Assembly: GCF_016745395.1 (NCBI RefSeq)
Contig: NZ_JAERVJ010000004.1
Location: 238,369-302,368 of the forward strand
DNA: 64,000 nt
Source: Methylocystis sp. Sn-Cys
Lineage (GTDB): Bacteria; Pseudomonadota; Alphaproteobacteria; Rhizobiales; Beijerinckiaceae
Direction of reading: 5' to 3'
The notes below the pieces were generated by a model, which ran no database searches, had not been told where the DNA came from, and was given only the letters and a program-made list of their open reading frames with translations. Below, piece by piece: positions 1 through 8,795 of this stretch. A program made the position numbers and the translations under genes. Within the stretch, counting starts at the first letter, position 1; the number at the start of each line of letters is the position of its first letter.

Positions 1-1
1 C

Positions 2-103
2 GCCAAGGCGGCCCGCAACCTCGGCATCACCCGTGCGACGCTCTACCACAAAATGGCCCGCTTCGGCCTGCGCAGCGACAAGCGGATCATTTCGAAGAGG
101 TGA
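2..103 (+). CDS. mmoR: MmoR, C-terminal end (sigma-54-dependent activator of sMMO), partial
   Basis: Only the last 33 codons are in the window; the gene enters from the left edge and stops with TGA at 101-103. The readable peptide contains NLGITRATLYHKMARFGL, a Fis-type helix-turn-helix, which is the usual C-terminal DNA-binding domain of NtrC-family sigma-54 activators. In type II methanotrophs the activator MmoR lies next to mmoG just upstream of mmoX, and mmoG and a sigma-54 promoter follow here. The identification therefore rests on the HTH plus context, because the AAA+ domain is not visible. The next gene starts four bases after the stop, so the two are probably co-transcribed. Confidence 0.8.
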   Translation, partial: AKAARNLGITRATLYHKMARFGLRSDKRIISKR

Positions 104-107
104 TGCG

Positions 108-443
108 ATGGACCCCGACGACCGCGCGTTTCTGGAAGAGATGGCGCGCACCCTCGACGCGTCGATGCGTGAACTCGAGCAAGAGGCAGAACGACTGACG
201 GAGGTCATCGGCGAGGAGCGCGTCGTCGAGCTCGCGGCTTATCTGCGCAAGGAGTTCGAGCCCGTCGATCTGGAAGAAATGCGCCGCGGTCTCGATTATG
301 ACGACCGACGTCTGCTGTCGATCTGGATACGCCTGGAACGAAATCGCAGCCATCGCGTCGCGGCTGGACGTCGCACGATGATCCTCGACGCCGGACGCGA
401 GGACATCGACATCACATCCTTCGACAAGTCGAAAAACAAATGA
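108..443 (+). CDS. Small acidic protein of unknown function between mmoR and mmoG
   Basis: This 111-residue ORF starts at ATG 108, four bases after the mmoR stop, behind a good ribosome-binding sequence (GAAGAGG at 94-100). A longer in-frame start at 33 lies inside mmoR and is unlikely. The N-terminal half is acidic and helical in character (for example FLEEMARTLDASMRELEQEAERL), suggesting a coiled coil of about residues 8-35. The C-terminal third is basic. There is no signal peptide, membrane segment or recognised motif. I do not recognise the family. Its tight position between the activator and the chaperonin-like gene suggests a role in sMMO regulation or assembly, which is inference only. 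Confidence 0.65.
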   Translation: MDPDDRAFLEEMARTLDASMRELEQEAERLTEVIGEERVVELAAYLRKEFEPVDLEEMRRGLDYDDRRLLSIWIRLERNRSHRVAAGRRTMILDAGREDIDITSFDKSKNK

Positions 444-2174
<1,731 letters not shown>

Positions 2175-2185
2175 CATCCACAGTC

Positions 2186-2209
2186 GCAAAAGCGCAGGTT
2201 TTGCTTTTG
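2186..2209 (+). terminator. Possible weak terminator or operator hairpin after mmoG
   Basis: Twelve bases after the mmoG stop, GCAAAA (2186-2191) is complementary to TTTTGC (2199-2204), and the overlapping pair CAAAAG/CTTTTG extends it to 2209. A short T-rich stretch is embedded. The stem is short and AT-rich, so termination would be weak. The same sequence could equally be protein-bound. Confidence 0.3.
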
Positions 2210-2233
2210 GATCCGATCCAATCGAGCGGATCC
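2209..2233. promoter_or_regulatory. Inverted repeat GGATCCG-N11-CGGATCC, candidate upstream activator site
   Basis: Two perfect 7-base arms (2209-2215 and 2227-2233) lie about 255 bases upstream of the sigma-54 promoter of mmoX. Sigma-54 activators such as MmoR bind dyad sequences upstream of the promoter, so this is a candidate site. Nothing in the sequence proves MmoR binding. Confidence 0.35.
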
Positions 2234-2266
2234 TCGTGTCTCAGGTAAGCGGCGCGCCTGGCTACT

Positions 2267-2284
2267 CCGCAATGTTTGTTGCGG
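2267..2284. promoter_or_regulatory. Inverted repeat CCGCAA-N6-TTGCGG, candidate upstream activator site
   Basis: Perfect 6-base arms at 2267-2272 and 2279-2284 lie about 205 bases upstream of the mmoX -24 element, within the usual range for enhancer sites of sigma-54 activators. It is one of three dyads in the mmoG-mmoX gap, and its function is inferred from position only. Confidence 0.35.
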
Positions 2285-2465
2285 GGCTGCAGCCATGCGC
2301 GCCGCATTTTTTTCCTTTTGTTTGACGACGATGGAGCCTCGACGAAATGCGTCCGCAGATCGTGCGTATGGTTCCTTTACACATGTATCGCTGACCATCT
2401 TCCTGCATCGACGCCATCGCTCATGAAACATTTCGACCTCATCTCGAATCCTTTGCAATAGCTTC

Positions 2466-2477
2466 GATTCATGAATC
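2466..2477. promoter_or_regulatory. 12-base palindrome just upstream of the mmoX -24 element
   Basis: GATTCATGAATC is a perfect palindrome ending eleven bases before the -24 element. The position suits a repressor or modulator site that would interfere with sigma-54 holoenzyme or DNA bending. No known consensus is matched. Confidence 0.3.
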
Positions 2478-2487
2478 TCGCGACGAG

Positions 2488-2503
2488 TGGCATGCGCCTT
2501 GCC
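2488..2503 (+). promoter_or_regulatory. Sigma-54 (-24/-12) promoter of the sMMO operon
   Basis: TGGCAT-GCGCC-TTGCC matches the sigma-54 consensus TGGCAC-N5-TTGC closely, with GG and GC separated by exactly ten bases. It lies about 160 bases upstream of the mmoX start, leaving a long 5' leader. The mmoX promoters of type II methanotrophs are sigma-54 dependent and need MmoR, whose gene end lies upstream here. The 2175-2663 gap otherwise holds only the dyads listed and the mmoX ribosome-binding site AGGAGGA at 2651-2657. Confidence 0.88.
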
Positions 2504-2663
2504 AAACAAGTCAGGTCGCCGCTTGCAGAAGAAACGCAGCGGTGACGTCGAAGGTTTCCTTATTCGAAATTTGTAAGCGAGGCGCCCGAGCCGAAACTGC
2601 GGGGCGTCACGAAAAGCAAAGCCCACGAAGTTGGAAACGATAAGTCAGGTAGGAGGAACAAGC

Positions 2664-4247
2664 ATGGCGATCAGTCTCGCAACCAAGGCGGCGACCGACG
2701 CTCTGAAGGTCAACCGCGCTCCGGTCGGCGTCGAGCCGCAGGAGGTGCACAAGTGGCTGCAGAGCTTCAATTGGGACTTCAAAGAAAACCGCACCAAATA
2801 CGCCACCAAATATCATATGGCGAACCAGACCAAGGAGCAGTTCAAGGTCATCGCCAAGGAATACGCCCGCATGGAGGCGGCCAAGGACGAGCGCCAGTTC
2901 GGCACTCTGCTTGACGGCCTTACGCGTCTCGGCGCCGGCAACAAAGTGCATCCGCGCTGGGGCGAGACCATGAAAGTGATCTCGAACTTCCTCGAGGTCG
3001 GCGAGTATAACGCCATCGCCGCTTCGGCCATGCTGTGGGACTCCGCCACCGCCGCCGAGCAGAAGAACGGCTATCTCGCTCAGGTGCTCGACGAAATTCG
3101 TCACACGCATCAGTGCGCTTTCATCAATCACTATTATTCCAAGCATTATCACGATCCGGCCGGCCACAATGACGCCCGTCGCACCCGTGCGATCGGCCCG
3201 TTGTGGAAGGGCATGAAGCGCGTCTTCGCCGATGGCTTCATCTCCGGCGACGCCGTGGAATGCTCGGTCAATCTGCAGTTGGTCGGCGAAGCCTGCTTCA
3301 CCAATCCGCTGATCGTCGCTGTCACCGAATGGGCTTCGGCCAATGGCGACGAGATCACGCCGACGGTGTTCCTGTCGGTGGAGACCGACGAGCTGCGCCA
3401 TATGGCGAATGGCTATCAGACGGTGGTGTCGATCGCCAATGATCCGGCGGCGGCGAAGTTCCTCAACACCGATCTGAACAACGCCTTCTGGACGCAGCAG
3501 AAGTATTTCACGCCGGCCCTCGGCTATCTGTTCGAATACGGCTCCAAGTTCAAGGTCGAGCCGTGGGTGAAGACCTGGAACCGCTGGGTCTACGAGGATT
3601 GGGGTGGAATCTGGATCGGTCGTCTCGGCAAATATGGCGTGGAGAGCCCCCGCTCGCTGCGCGACGCCAAGACGGACGCCTATTGGGCCCATCACGATCT
3701 CGCCCTCGCGGCCTATGCGCTGTGGCCGCTCGGCTTCGCGCGTCTGGCTCTGCCGGACGAGGAGGACCAGGAGTGGTTCGAGGCGAACTATCCGGGTTGG
3801 GCCGATCATTACGGCAAGATCTACAACGAGTGGAAGAAGCTCGGCTACGAGGATCCCAAGAGCGGATTCATCCCCTACGCCTGGCTGCTGCAGAACGGTC
3901 ACGACGTTTACATCGACCGCGTCTCGCAGGTGCCGTTCATCCCGTCTCTCGCCAAGGGCTCCGGCTCGCTGCGCGTGCACGAGTTCAACGGCAAGAAGCA
4001 TTCGCTCACGGATGAGTGGGGTGAGCGCATGTGGCTGTCGGAGCCGGAGCGCTACGAGTGCCACAACCTCTTCGAGCAATATGAGGGACGCGAATTGTCC
4101 GAGGTGATCGCCGAGGGCCATGGCGTTCGCTCCGACGGCAAGACGCTGATCGCCCAGCCTCACGTGCGCGGCGACAACCTCTGGACGCTCGAGGACATCA
4201 AGCGCGCGGGCTGCGTCTTCCCCGATCCGCTCGCGAAATTCAACTGA
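2664..4247 (+). CDS. mmoX: Soluble methane monooxygenase hydroxylase alpha subunit MmoX
   Basis: This 527-residue protein is the catalytic alpha subunit of the (alpha-beta-gamma)2 hydroxylase that oxidises methane to methanol at a di-iron centre in the cytoplasm. All six iron ligands are at the canonical positions: Glu114, Glu144, His147 (EIRHTH), Glu209, Glu243 and His246 (ETDELRH). Thr213 of the active-site pocket and Cys151 are also present. The start ATG at 2664 follows AGGAGGA, and the N-terminus MAISLATKAATDALK equals that known from Methylosinus; a longer in-frame ATG at 2631 is unlikely. It is the first gene of the operon and the only one directly behind the sigma-54 promoter. Confidence 0.99.
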   Translation: MAISLATKAATDALKVNRAPVGVEPQEVHKWLQSFNWDFKENRTKYATKYHMANQTKEQFKVIAKEYARMEAAKDERQFGTLLDGLTRLGAGNKVHPRWGETMKVISNFLEVGEYNAIAASAMLWDSATAAEQKNGYLAQVLDEIRHTHQCAFINHYYSKHYHDPAGHNDARRTRAIGPLWKGMKRVFADGFISGDAVECSVNLQLVGEACFTNPLIVAVTEWASANGDEITPTVFLSVETDELRHMANGYQTVVSIANDPAAAKFLNTDLNNAFWTQQKYFTPALGYLFEYGSKFKVEPWVKTWNRWVYEDWGGIWIGRLGKYGVESPRSLRDAKTDAYWAHHDLALAAYALWPLGFARLALPDEEDQEWFEANYPGWADHYGKIYNEWKKLGYEDPKSGFIPYAWLLQNGHDVYIDRVSQVPFIPSLAKGSGSLRVHEFNGKKHSLTDEWGERMWLSEPERYECHNLFEQYEGRELSEVIAEGHGVRSDGKTLIAQPHVRGDNLWTLEDIKRAGCVFPDPLAKFN

Positions 4248-4287
4248 TCTCCGGTCGGCGGCGCAGGCTGTCGAAAGAACAAGAATT

Positions 4288-4338
4288 CCCGGCGCGTCTG
4301 GCACGCGCCGGGATCTTGGCGGGCGATGTGCGCCCGCC
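4288..4338 (+). promoter_or_regulatory. Two tandem strong hairpins in the mmoX-mmoY gap
   Basis: The first hairpin has a perfect 10-bp stem (CCCGGCGCGT at 4288-4297, complement at 4303-4312) with a 5-base loop. Five bases later a second has a perfect 8-bp stem (GGCGGGCG at 4318-4325, CGCCCGCC at 4331-4338), again with a 5-base loop. Neither is followed by a T run, so they look like mRNA 3'-end stabilisers or partial attenuators rather than terminators. The 133-base gap is the longest inside the operon, which suits separate control of mmoX mRNA level. Confidence 0.7.
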
Positions 4339-4380
4339 CACTGTGAAGCACGAACAAATCCCTAGTGGAGGACATCTAAA

Positions 4381-5568
4381 ATGTCACAGCCTCAAAGCTC
4401 TCAGGTTACGAAGCGAGGTCTCACTGATCCGGAACGCGCAGCGATTATCGCCGCGGCTGTTCCGGATCACGCGCTGGATACGCAGCGCAAATATCATTAT
4501 TTCATCCAGCCGCGCTGGAAGCGCCTGTCGGAATATGAGCAACTGTCCTGCTACGCGCAGCCCAACCCCGACTGGATCGCCGGCGGCCTCGATTGGGGCG
4601 ATTGGACTCAGAAATTCCACGGCGGCCGTCCGTCCTGGGGCAATGAGAGCACCGAGCTGCGCACGACCGACTGGTATCGCCATCGCGATCCGGCCCGTCG
4701 CTGGCACGCGCCTTATGTGAAGGACAAATCGGAAGAGGCGCGCTACACGCAGCGCTTCCTCGCCGCCTATTCTTCCGAGGGCTCGATCCGCACCATCGAC
4801 GCCTATTGGCGCGATGAAATCCTCAACAAATATTACGGCGCGCTGCTGTACAACGAATATGGCCTGTTCAACGCCCATTCGTCGGTCGGCCGCGACTGTC
4901 TGTCGGACACGATCCGTCAGTCGGCGACCTTCGCCGGTCTCGACAAGGTCGACAATGCGCAGATGATCCAGATGGAACGTCTGTTCATCGCCAAGCTCGT
5001 GCCGGGCTTCGACGCGTCGACAGACGTTCCGAAGAAGATCTGGACCACCGATCCGATCTACGCCGGCGCGCGCGGCGCGGTGGAAGAGATCTGGCAGGGC
5101 ATTCAGGATTGGAACGAGATCCTCTGGGCGGGTCACGCCGTCTATGACGCGACCTTCGGCCAGTTCGCCCGCCGCGAGTTCTTCCAGCGTCTGGCGACGG
5201 TCTATGGCGACACGCTCACGCCCTTCTTCACGGCGCAATCGCAGACCTATTTCCAGACCACGCGCGGCGCGATCGAAGATCTCTTCGTCTACTGCCTCGC
5301 CAATGACCCCGAATTCGGCGCGCACAACCGCACCTTCCTCAACGCCTGGACCGAGCATTATCTCGCGCGTTCGGTCAATGCGCTGAAGGATTTCGTCGGC
5401 ATCTACGCCAAGGTCGAGAAAGTCGCGGGCGCGACCGATCGCGCGGGCGTCTCGGAAGCGCTCCAGCGCGTTTTCGGCGATTGGAAGGTCGATTACGCCG
5501 ACAAGATCGGGTTCAAGATCGACGTCGACCAGAAGGTCGACGCCGTTCTCTCCGGCTACAAGAATTGA
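4381..5568 (+). CDS. mmoY: sMMO hydroxylase beta subunit MmoY
   Basis: This 395-residue protein begins MSQPQSSQVTKRGLTDPERA and contains the long conserved N-terminal stretch of MmoY (around DWGDWTQKFHGGRPSWGNES). It has the ferritin-like helical fold of the alpha subunit but lacks the di-iron ligand set. It packs with MmoX at the hydroxylase dimer core and helps form the docking surface for MmoB and MmoC. Length equals that of known MmoY proteins. ATG 4381 follows GGAGGA (4367-4372). mmoB begins 13 bases after its stop, so the two are translationally close. Confidence 0.98.
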   Translation: MSQPQSSQVTKRGLTDPERAAIIAAAVPDHALDTQRKYHYFIQPRWKRLSEYEQLSCYAQPNPDWIAGGLDWGDWTQKFHGGRPSWGNESTELRTTDWYRHRDPARRWHAPYVKDKSEEARYTQRFLAAYSSEGSIRTIDAYWRDEILNKYYGALLYNEYGLFNAHSSVGRDCLSDTIRQSATFAGLDKVDNAQMIQMERLFIAKLVPGFDASTDVPKKIWTTDPIYAGARGAVEEIWQGIQDWNEILWAGHAVYDATFGQFARREFFQRLATVYGDTLTPFFTAQSQTYFQTTRGAIEDLFVYCLANDPEFGAHNRTFLNAWTEHYLARSVNALKDFVGIYAKVEKVAGATDRAGVSEALQRVFGDWKVDYADKIGFKIDVDQKVDAVLSGYKN

Positions 5569-5581
5569 GAAGGACGCTCAT

Positions 5582-5998
5582 ATGTCTAGCGCACATAACG
5601 CTTATAACGCCGGCATCATGCAGAAGACTGGCAAGGCCTTCGCGGACGAGTTTTTCGCCGAGGAGAACCAGGTCGTCCACGAGTCCAACGCGGTCGTTCT
5701 CGTTCTGATGAAGAGCGACGAAATCGACGCGATTATCGAGGACATCGTGCTCAAGGGCGGCAAAGCGAAGAATCCGTCGATTGTCGTCGAGGACAAGGCG
5801 GGCTTCTGGTGGATCAAGGCCGATGGCGCGATCGAGATCGACGCCGCCGAAGCCTCCGACCTGCTCGGCAAGCCGTTCTCGGTCTACGACCTTCTCGTGA
5901 ATGTGTCGTCGACCGTCGGTCGCGCCTATACGCTCGGCACGAAATTCACCATCACCTCGGAACTCATGGGCCTCGATCGCGCCCTGACCGACATCTGA
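5582..5998 (+). CDS. mmoB: sMMO regulatory (coupling) protein B, MmoB
   Basis: This 138-residue protein is the cofactor-free component B that binds the hydroxylase, opens substrate and oxygen access to the di-iron site and couples electron transfer to hydroxylation. The sequence follows MmoB throughout: a flexible polar N-terminal tail ([18 protein letters not shown]), then the core with [12 protein letters not shown] and the [16 protein letters not shown] segment. The tail needed for full activity is intact. ATG 5582 lies behind AGAAGGA. mmoZ follows after 26 bases, so mmoY-B-Z form a compact block. Confidence 0.98.
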   Translation: MSSAHNAYNAGIMQKTGKAFADEFFAEENQVVHESNAVVLVLMKSDEIDAIIEDIVLKGGKAKNPSIVVEDKAGFWWIKADGAIEIDAAEASDLLGKPFSVYDLLVNVSSTVGRAYTLGTKFTITSELMGLDRALTDI

Positions 5999-6024
5999 TC
6001 GGTCCGATGACAAGGAATGCCACA

Positions 6025-6534
6025 ATGGCGAAAAGAGAACCGATCCACGACAATTCCACTCGCGCAGAGTGGGAAGGCAAGATCAAAAAGCTGAACAGCG
6101 TAGACCAGGCGACGAAGTTCATTCAGGACTTCCGCGTCAGTTACAGCTCGCCGTTCCGCAAGAGCTACGACCTCGATGTCGATTATCAATATATCGAACG
6201 CAAGATCGAGGAGCGTTTGTCGGTGCTCAAGACCGAGAAGCTCCCTGTGGCGGATCTCATCACCAAGGCGACGACCGGAGAGGACGCCGCCGCGGTGGAG
6301 GCCGCATGGATCGCCAAGATGCAAGCGGCCAAGAGCAAATATGAGGCGGAGCGCATTCACATCGAGTTCCGTCAGCTCTACAAGCCGCCGGTTCTGCCGG
6401 TGAATGTGTTCCTGCGCACCGATGCGGCGCTCGGCACCATTCTGATGGAGCTGCGCAACACGGATTATTACGCGACGCCGCTCGAGGGCTTGCGCAAGGA
6501 GCGCGGCGTCAAGGTCCTGCATCTGCAGGCGTGA
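6025..6534 (+). CDS. mmoZ: sMMO hydroxylase gamma subunit MmoZ
   Basis: This 169-residue protein is the small gamma subunit on the outside of the hydroxylase dimer. The start chosen is ATG 6025 ([11 protein letters not shown]), the N-terminus known from Methylosinus, behind AAGGA at 6011-6015. An in-frame ATG at 6007 would add six residues but lacks a ribosome-binding site. Conserved blocks such as [31 protein letters not shown] and [19 protein letters not shown] identify the family. An unusually strong hairpin follows the stop before mmoD. Confidence 0.98.
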   Translation: MAKREPIHDNSTRAEWEGKIKKLNSVDQATKFIQDFRVSYSSPFRKSYDLDVDYQYIERKIEERLSVLKTEKLPVADLITKATTGEDAAAVEAAWIAKMQAAKSKYEAERIHIEFRQLYKPPVLPVNVFLRTDAALGTILMELRNTDYYATPLEGLRKERGVKVLHLQA

Positions 6535-6561
6535 CGACTTTATCCGCTTCGTAAAGATAGA

Positions 6562-6589
6562 GCGTTCGGGCGGCCGTCCGCCCGAACGC
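6562..6589 (+). promoter_or_regulatory. Strong hairpin in the mmoZ-mmoD gap
   Basis: A perfect 12-bp stem (GCGTTCGGGCGG at 6562-6573, complement at 6578-6589) closes a CCGT tetraloop. No T run follows, so full termination is unlikely. It probably protects the upstream mmoXYBZ message or partly attenuates mmoD-mmoC, which are needed in lower amount. That role is inferred. Confidence 0.7.
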
Positions 6590-6613
6590 CCCCTCTAGAG
6601 AGGAGGAAACGCC

Positions 6614-6949
6614 ATGACGCTTTCGGCGGAACATGCGACGGTCGAGCAAGGGATTCTGATTCACGCGGATTCACGCTACGCCGCCTATACGATGGACCTC
6701 GATTATATGTGGCGCTGGGAAATCCTGCGCGATGGCGAGTTTATCCAGGAAGGATGCTCGCTGTCGCAGGATTCGGCGCGCGAGGCGGTCGCTCATGTGT
6801 TGAGCTACTTCCGACGGCAGGACGATGCCGCCGCGACGCCCGGCGACAATAGCCTGGAGATCAAGCGGCTATTGCGCGCAATCGGCACGCCGGAGCCCAT
6901 CAACGACAAGAACGACAAGACGAAAAACGAACTGGCGCAGCCAGAGTAG
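6614..6949 (+). CDS. mmoD: MmoD, sMMO accessory protein / candidate copper-switch component
   Basis: This 111-residue protein occupies the mmoD position between mmoZ and mmoC and shows the MmoD features: ADSRYAAYTMDLDYMWRWEILRDGEFIQEGCSLS near residues 18-51. MmoD binds the hydroxylase, inhibits it in vitro and has been proposed to take part in the copper switch between sMMO and particulate MMO. The C-terminal 25 residues are charged and low in complexity. The gene has a strong ribosome-binding site (AGAGGAGG just before 6605) and ends 17 bases before mmoC. Confidence 0.94.
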   Translation: MTLSAEHATVEQGILIHADSRYAAYTMDLDYMWRWEILRDGEFIQEGCSLSQDSAREAVAHVLSYFRRQDDAAATPGDNSLEIKRLLRAIGTPEPINDKNDKTKNELAQPE

Positions 6950-6966
6950 CATAGGGCGGGAGACGT

Positions 6967-7998
6967 ATGTATCAGATCGTCATTGAGACAGAGGATGGAG
7001 AAACCTGTTCATTCGAATGCGGACCGAGCGAGGACGTCATCTCTGCGGGCCTTCGTCAGAGCGTGATTCTTCTCGCGTCCTGCCGGGCCGGCGGCTGCGC
7101 GACCTGCAAGGCCGATTGCGCGGACGGCGATTATGAGCTCATCGACGTCAAGGTCCAGGCGCTGCCGCCGGACGAGGAGGAAGATGGGAAGGTTCTGCTG
7201 TGCCGCACCTTTCCGCGCAGCGATCTCCACATCGTTGTGCCTTACACCTATGATCGCATCTCCTTCCAGGCGATCCAGACGAATTGGCTTGCCGAGATCG
7301 CCGAGTGCGACAGGGTGTCGTCGAATGTCGTGCGGCTGGTTCTACAGCCGTTGACGGCCGATGGCGCGGCGCCGATTTCGCTGAACTTCCTGCCGGGACA
7401 ATTCGTCGACATCGAAATTCCCGGCACACATACGCGCCGCTCTTATTCGATGGCCTCGGTCGCCGAGGACGGCCGGCTGGAGTTTTTCATTCGTCTGCTG
7501 CCGGATGGCGCCTTCTCCAACTATCTGCGCACGCAGGCGCACGTCGGCCAACGCGTCGCGCTGCGGGGGCCGGCGGGCTCCTTCTCGCTGCACAAGAGCG
7601 AGCGGCCGCGCTTTTTCGTCGCCGGCGGAACCGGATTATCGCCGGTCCTGTCGATGATCCGGCAGTTGCACAAGGAGAGCGATCCACAGCCCGCGACTTT
7701 GTTCTTCGGCGTCACCAATTATGAAGAGCTTTTCTATGTCGATGAGCTCAAGGCGCTGCAGCATTCGATGCCGAGCCTCGACGTGCAGATTGCTGTCGTG
7801 AATGTTTCCGAGGGCAATGGCGTCGCCAAGGGCACGGTAATCGATTTGCTGCAAGACGAGCTCGGCAGGCGCGCGGAGAAACCGGACATCTATCTCTGCG
7901 GCCCGCCGGGAATGATCGATGCGGCGTTCGCGGCCGCTTCTTCGGCCGGCGTCCCCAAGGAGCAAGTGTATCTCGAGAAATTCCTGGCGAGCGGCTGA
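6967..7998 (+). CDS. mmoC: sMMO reductase MmoC
   Basis: This 343-residue NADH-dependent reductase passes electrons from NADH through FAD and a [2Fe-2S] cluster to the hydroxylase. The N-terminal plant-type ferredoxin domain has its four ligands at Cys39, Cys44, Cys47 and Cys79 (CRAGGCATC...LLC). The FAD-binding motif RRSYS is at 157-161. The NAD-binding parts are VAGGTGLSP at 218-226 and CGPPGM at 311-316. Length and domain order equal known MmoC. It is the last gene of the operon and is followed by a rho-independent terminator 62 bases downstream. Confidence 0.98.
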   Translation: MYQIVIETEDGETCSFECGPSEDVISAGLRQSVILLASCRAGGCATCKADCADGDYELIDVKVQALPPDEEEDGKVLLCRTFPRSDLHIVVPYTYDRISFQAIQTNWLAEIAECDRVSSNVVRLVLQPLTADGAAPISLNFLPGQFVDIEIPGTHTRRSYSMASVAEDGRLEFFIRLLPDGAFSNYLRTQAHVGQRVALRGPAGSFSLHKSERPRFFVAGGTGLSPVLSMIRQLHKESDPQPATLFFGVTNYEELFYVDELKALQHSMPSLDVQIAVVNVSEGNGVAKGTVIDLLQDELGRRAEKPDIYLCGPPGMIDAAFAAASSAGVPKEQVYLEKFLASG

Positions 7999-8059
7999 TC
8001 GGCTCTCTCGCAAAGAATTCCTGTCCGGCTGGCGCTTGCCGGGCAGGGCTCCCCAACTA

Positions 8060-8090
8060 CTGCCCGGGCTACGTCCTGGGCAGGCTTTTT
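8060..8090 (+). terminator. Rho-independent terminator of the sMMO operon
   Basis: CTGCCCGGG (8060-8068) pairs with CCTGGGCAG (8075-8083) with one non-Watson-Crick pair, and a TTTTT run follows at 8086-8090. An upstream GCCGGGCAG segment (about 8038-8046) can pair with the same arm and may form an alternative hairpin. It marks the end of the sMMO transcript. Confidence 0.8.
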
Positions 8091-8257
8091 ATTCTGAGCT
8101 TCCACGTTCCTTTCTCGCCGCCAACCCATTTATAGCCGACGGACGGGCGTCACGCTTGGACGCAACGCCTTCGGCGGGCATCTTTGATTTCCCTTCCGGC
8201 CATATTCCCCGCTACAGCCTTGCACGTAAGCCGTGTCTTTGGCTGTGTCGCTATCTG

Positions 8258-8392
8258 CCTAGCTAGCCAATCCATCTCGTGCGGCGGCAGGCGAAGGCGT
8301 CATTTAGCTTCCCCGTTCATCGGCACGGCTTCAAGCTGAGCCACTTCGGCAGGCTTATCCGTTGACAACGCTAGAGGCCGACCTAGCTAGCC
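8258..8392. repeat. Pair of CCTAGCTAGCC direct repeats upstream of the STAS gene
   Basis: CCTAGCTAGCC occurs at 8258-8268 and again at 8382-8392, 124 bases apart. Each has the perfectly palindromic core CTAGCTAG, and the second copy overlaps the -10 position of the candidate promoter. Paired palindromes like this are typical of operator sites. The protein that would bind is not known. Confidence 0.5.
8362..8389 (+). promoter_or_regulatory. Candidate sigma-70-type promoter for the partner-switching genes
   Basis: A perfect TTGACA (8362-8367) is followed after 16 bases by TAGCTA (8384-8389), a poor -10 element. It lies 30-60 bases before the STAS gene. The good -35 and the position are the only support. 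Confidence 0.35.
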
Positions 8393-8419
8393 ATCTCACC
8401 GCTATGGCGGCCTTTGTCG

Positions 8420-8785
8420 ATGTCCGGATCGACCTCGAACATGCAGCTCGAAACGCAGACCCAGAATGACCGAGCCGTCCTCATCGTGAAGGAGGAGCGT
8501 CTGGACGCGCACAATTCGAGCGAGCTCAAGGAACGCATTTTAAGGACTCTCGAAGAAGGCGGGCGCCGCCTGGTGGTCGATCTGGCGGACGTGAAATTCA
8601 TCGACAGCTCCGGACTTGGCGCATTGCTGTCCGGCTACAAAAACGCAAGTCAGCGCTCTGGGACATTCGTGCTCTCTGGCCTACAGCCCCGCGTGCGCTC
8701 GATGTTCGAGCTGACGCGGCTCAACCGCGTCTTTGAAATCTACCCGCGCCTGCAAGAGGCGATCAGCAGCCAAGGCGTCAGCTAG
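8420..8785 (+). CDS. STAS-domain anti-sigma factor antagonist (RsbV/SpoIIAA type)
   Basis: A protein of about 121 residues with one STAS domain. The key phosphorylation motif is intact (KFIDSSGLGALL, Ser of the DSSG turn). In partner switching the unphosphorylated antagonist binds the RsbW-type kinase and releases its target; phosphorylation by that kinase blocks this. The start is uncertain: ATG 8420 is used, while TTG 8414 and ATG 8441 (MQLETQTQND) are also possible and none has a strong ribosome-binding site. The kinase gene follows after ten bases and a matching PP2C phosphatase is two genes further on. Confidence 0.88.
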   Translation: MSGSTSNMQLETQTQNDRAVLIVKEERLDAHNSSELKERILRTLEEGGRRLVVDLADVKFIDSSGLGALLSGYKNASQRSGTFVLSGLQPRVRSMFELTRLNRVFEIYPRLQEAISSQGVS

Positions 8786-8795
8786 CGATGCAGGC

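Larger units (their letters stand above)
8091..8419. other. Gene-free stretch between the sMMO terminator and the STAS gene
   Basis: About 330 bases hold no convincing gene on either strand. Several short GC-rich complementary stretches suggest structured RNA or a decayed gene, but I could not match them to tmRNA, RNase P RNA, SRP RNA or a known riboswitch. The recognisable elements are a pair of CCTAGCTAGCC sequences and a candidate promoter, listed separately. Confidence 0.4.

Noticed and set aside
2607-4304. A 565-codon open frame on the minus strand opposite mmoX
   Set aside because: It is the mirror of the strongly biased mmoX coding sequence and has no protein-like features. Similar long antisense frames opposite the GH94 gene (49294-51345) and nrdJ (58690-61926) were rejected for the same reason.
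4299-4312. Second sigma-54 promoter before mmoY
   Set aside because: TGGCACGCGCC matches the -24 half, but the -12 position reads GGGA instead of TTGC, and the bases are part of a perfect hairpin.
8091-8410. tmRNA, RNase P RNA or SRP RNA in the gap after mmoC
   Set aside because: None of the conserved sequence cores of these RNAs could be found on either strand.
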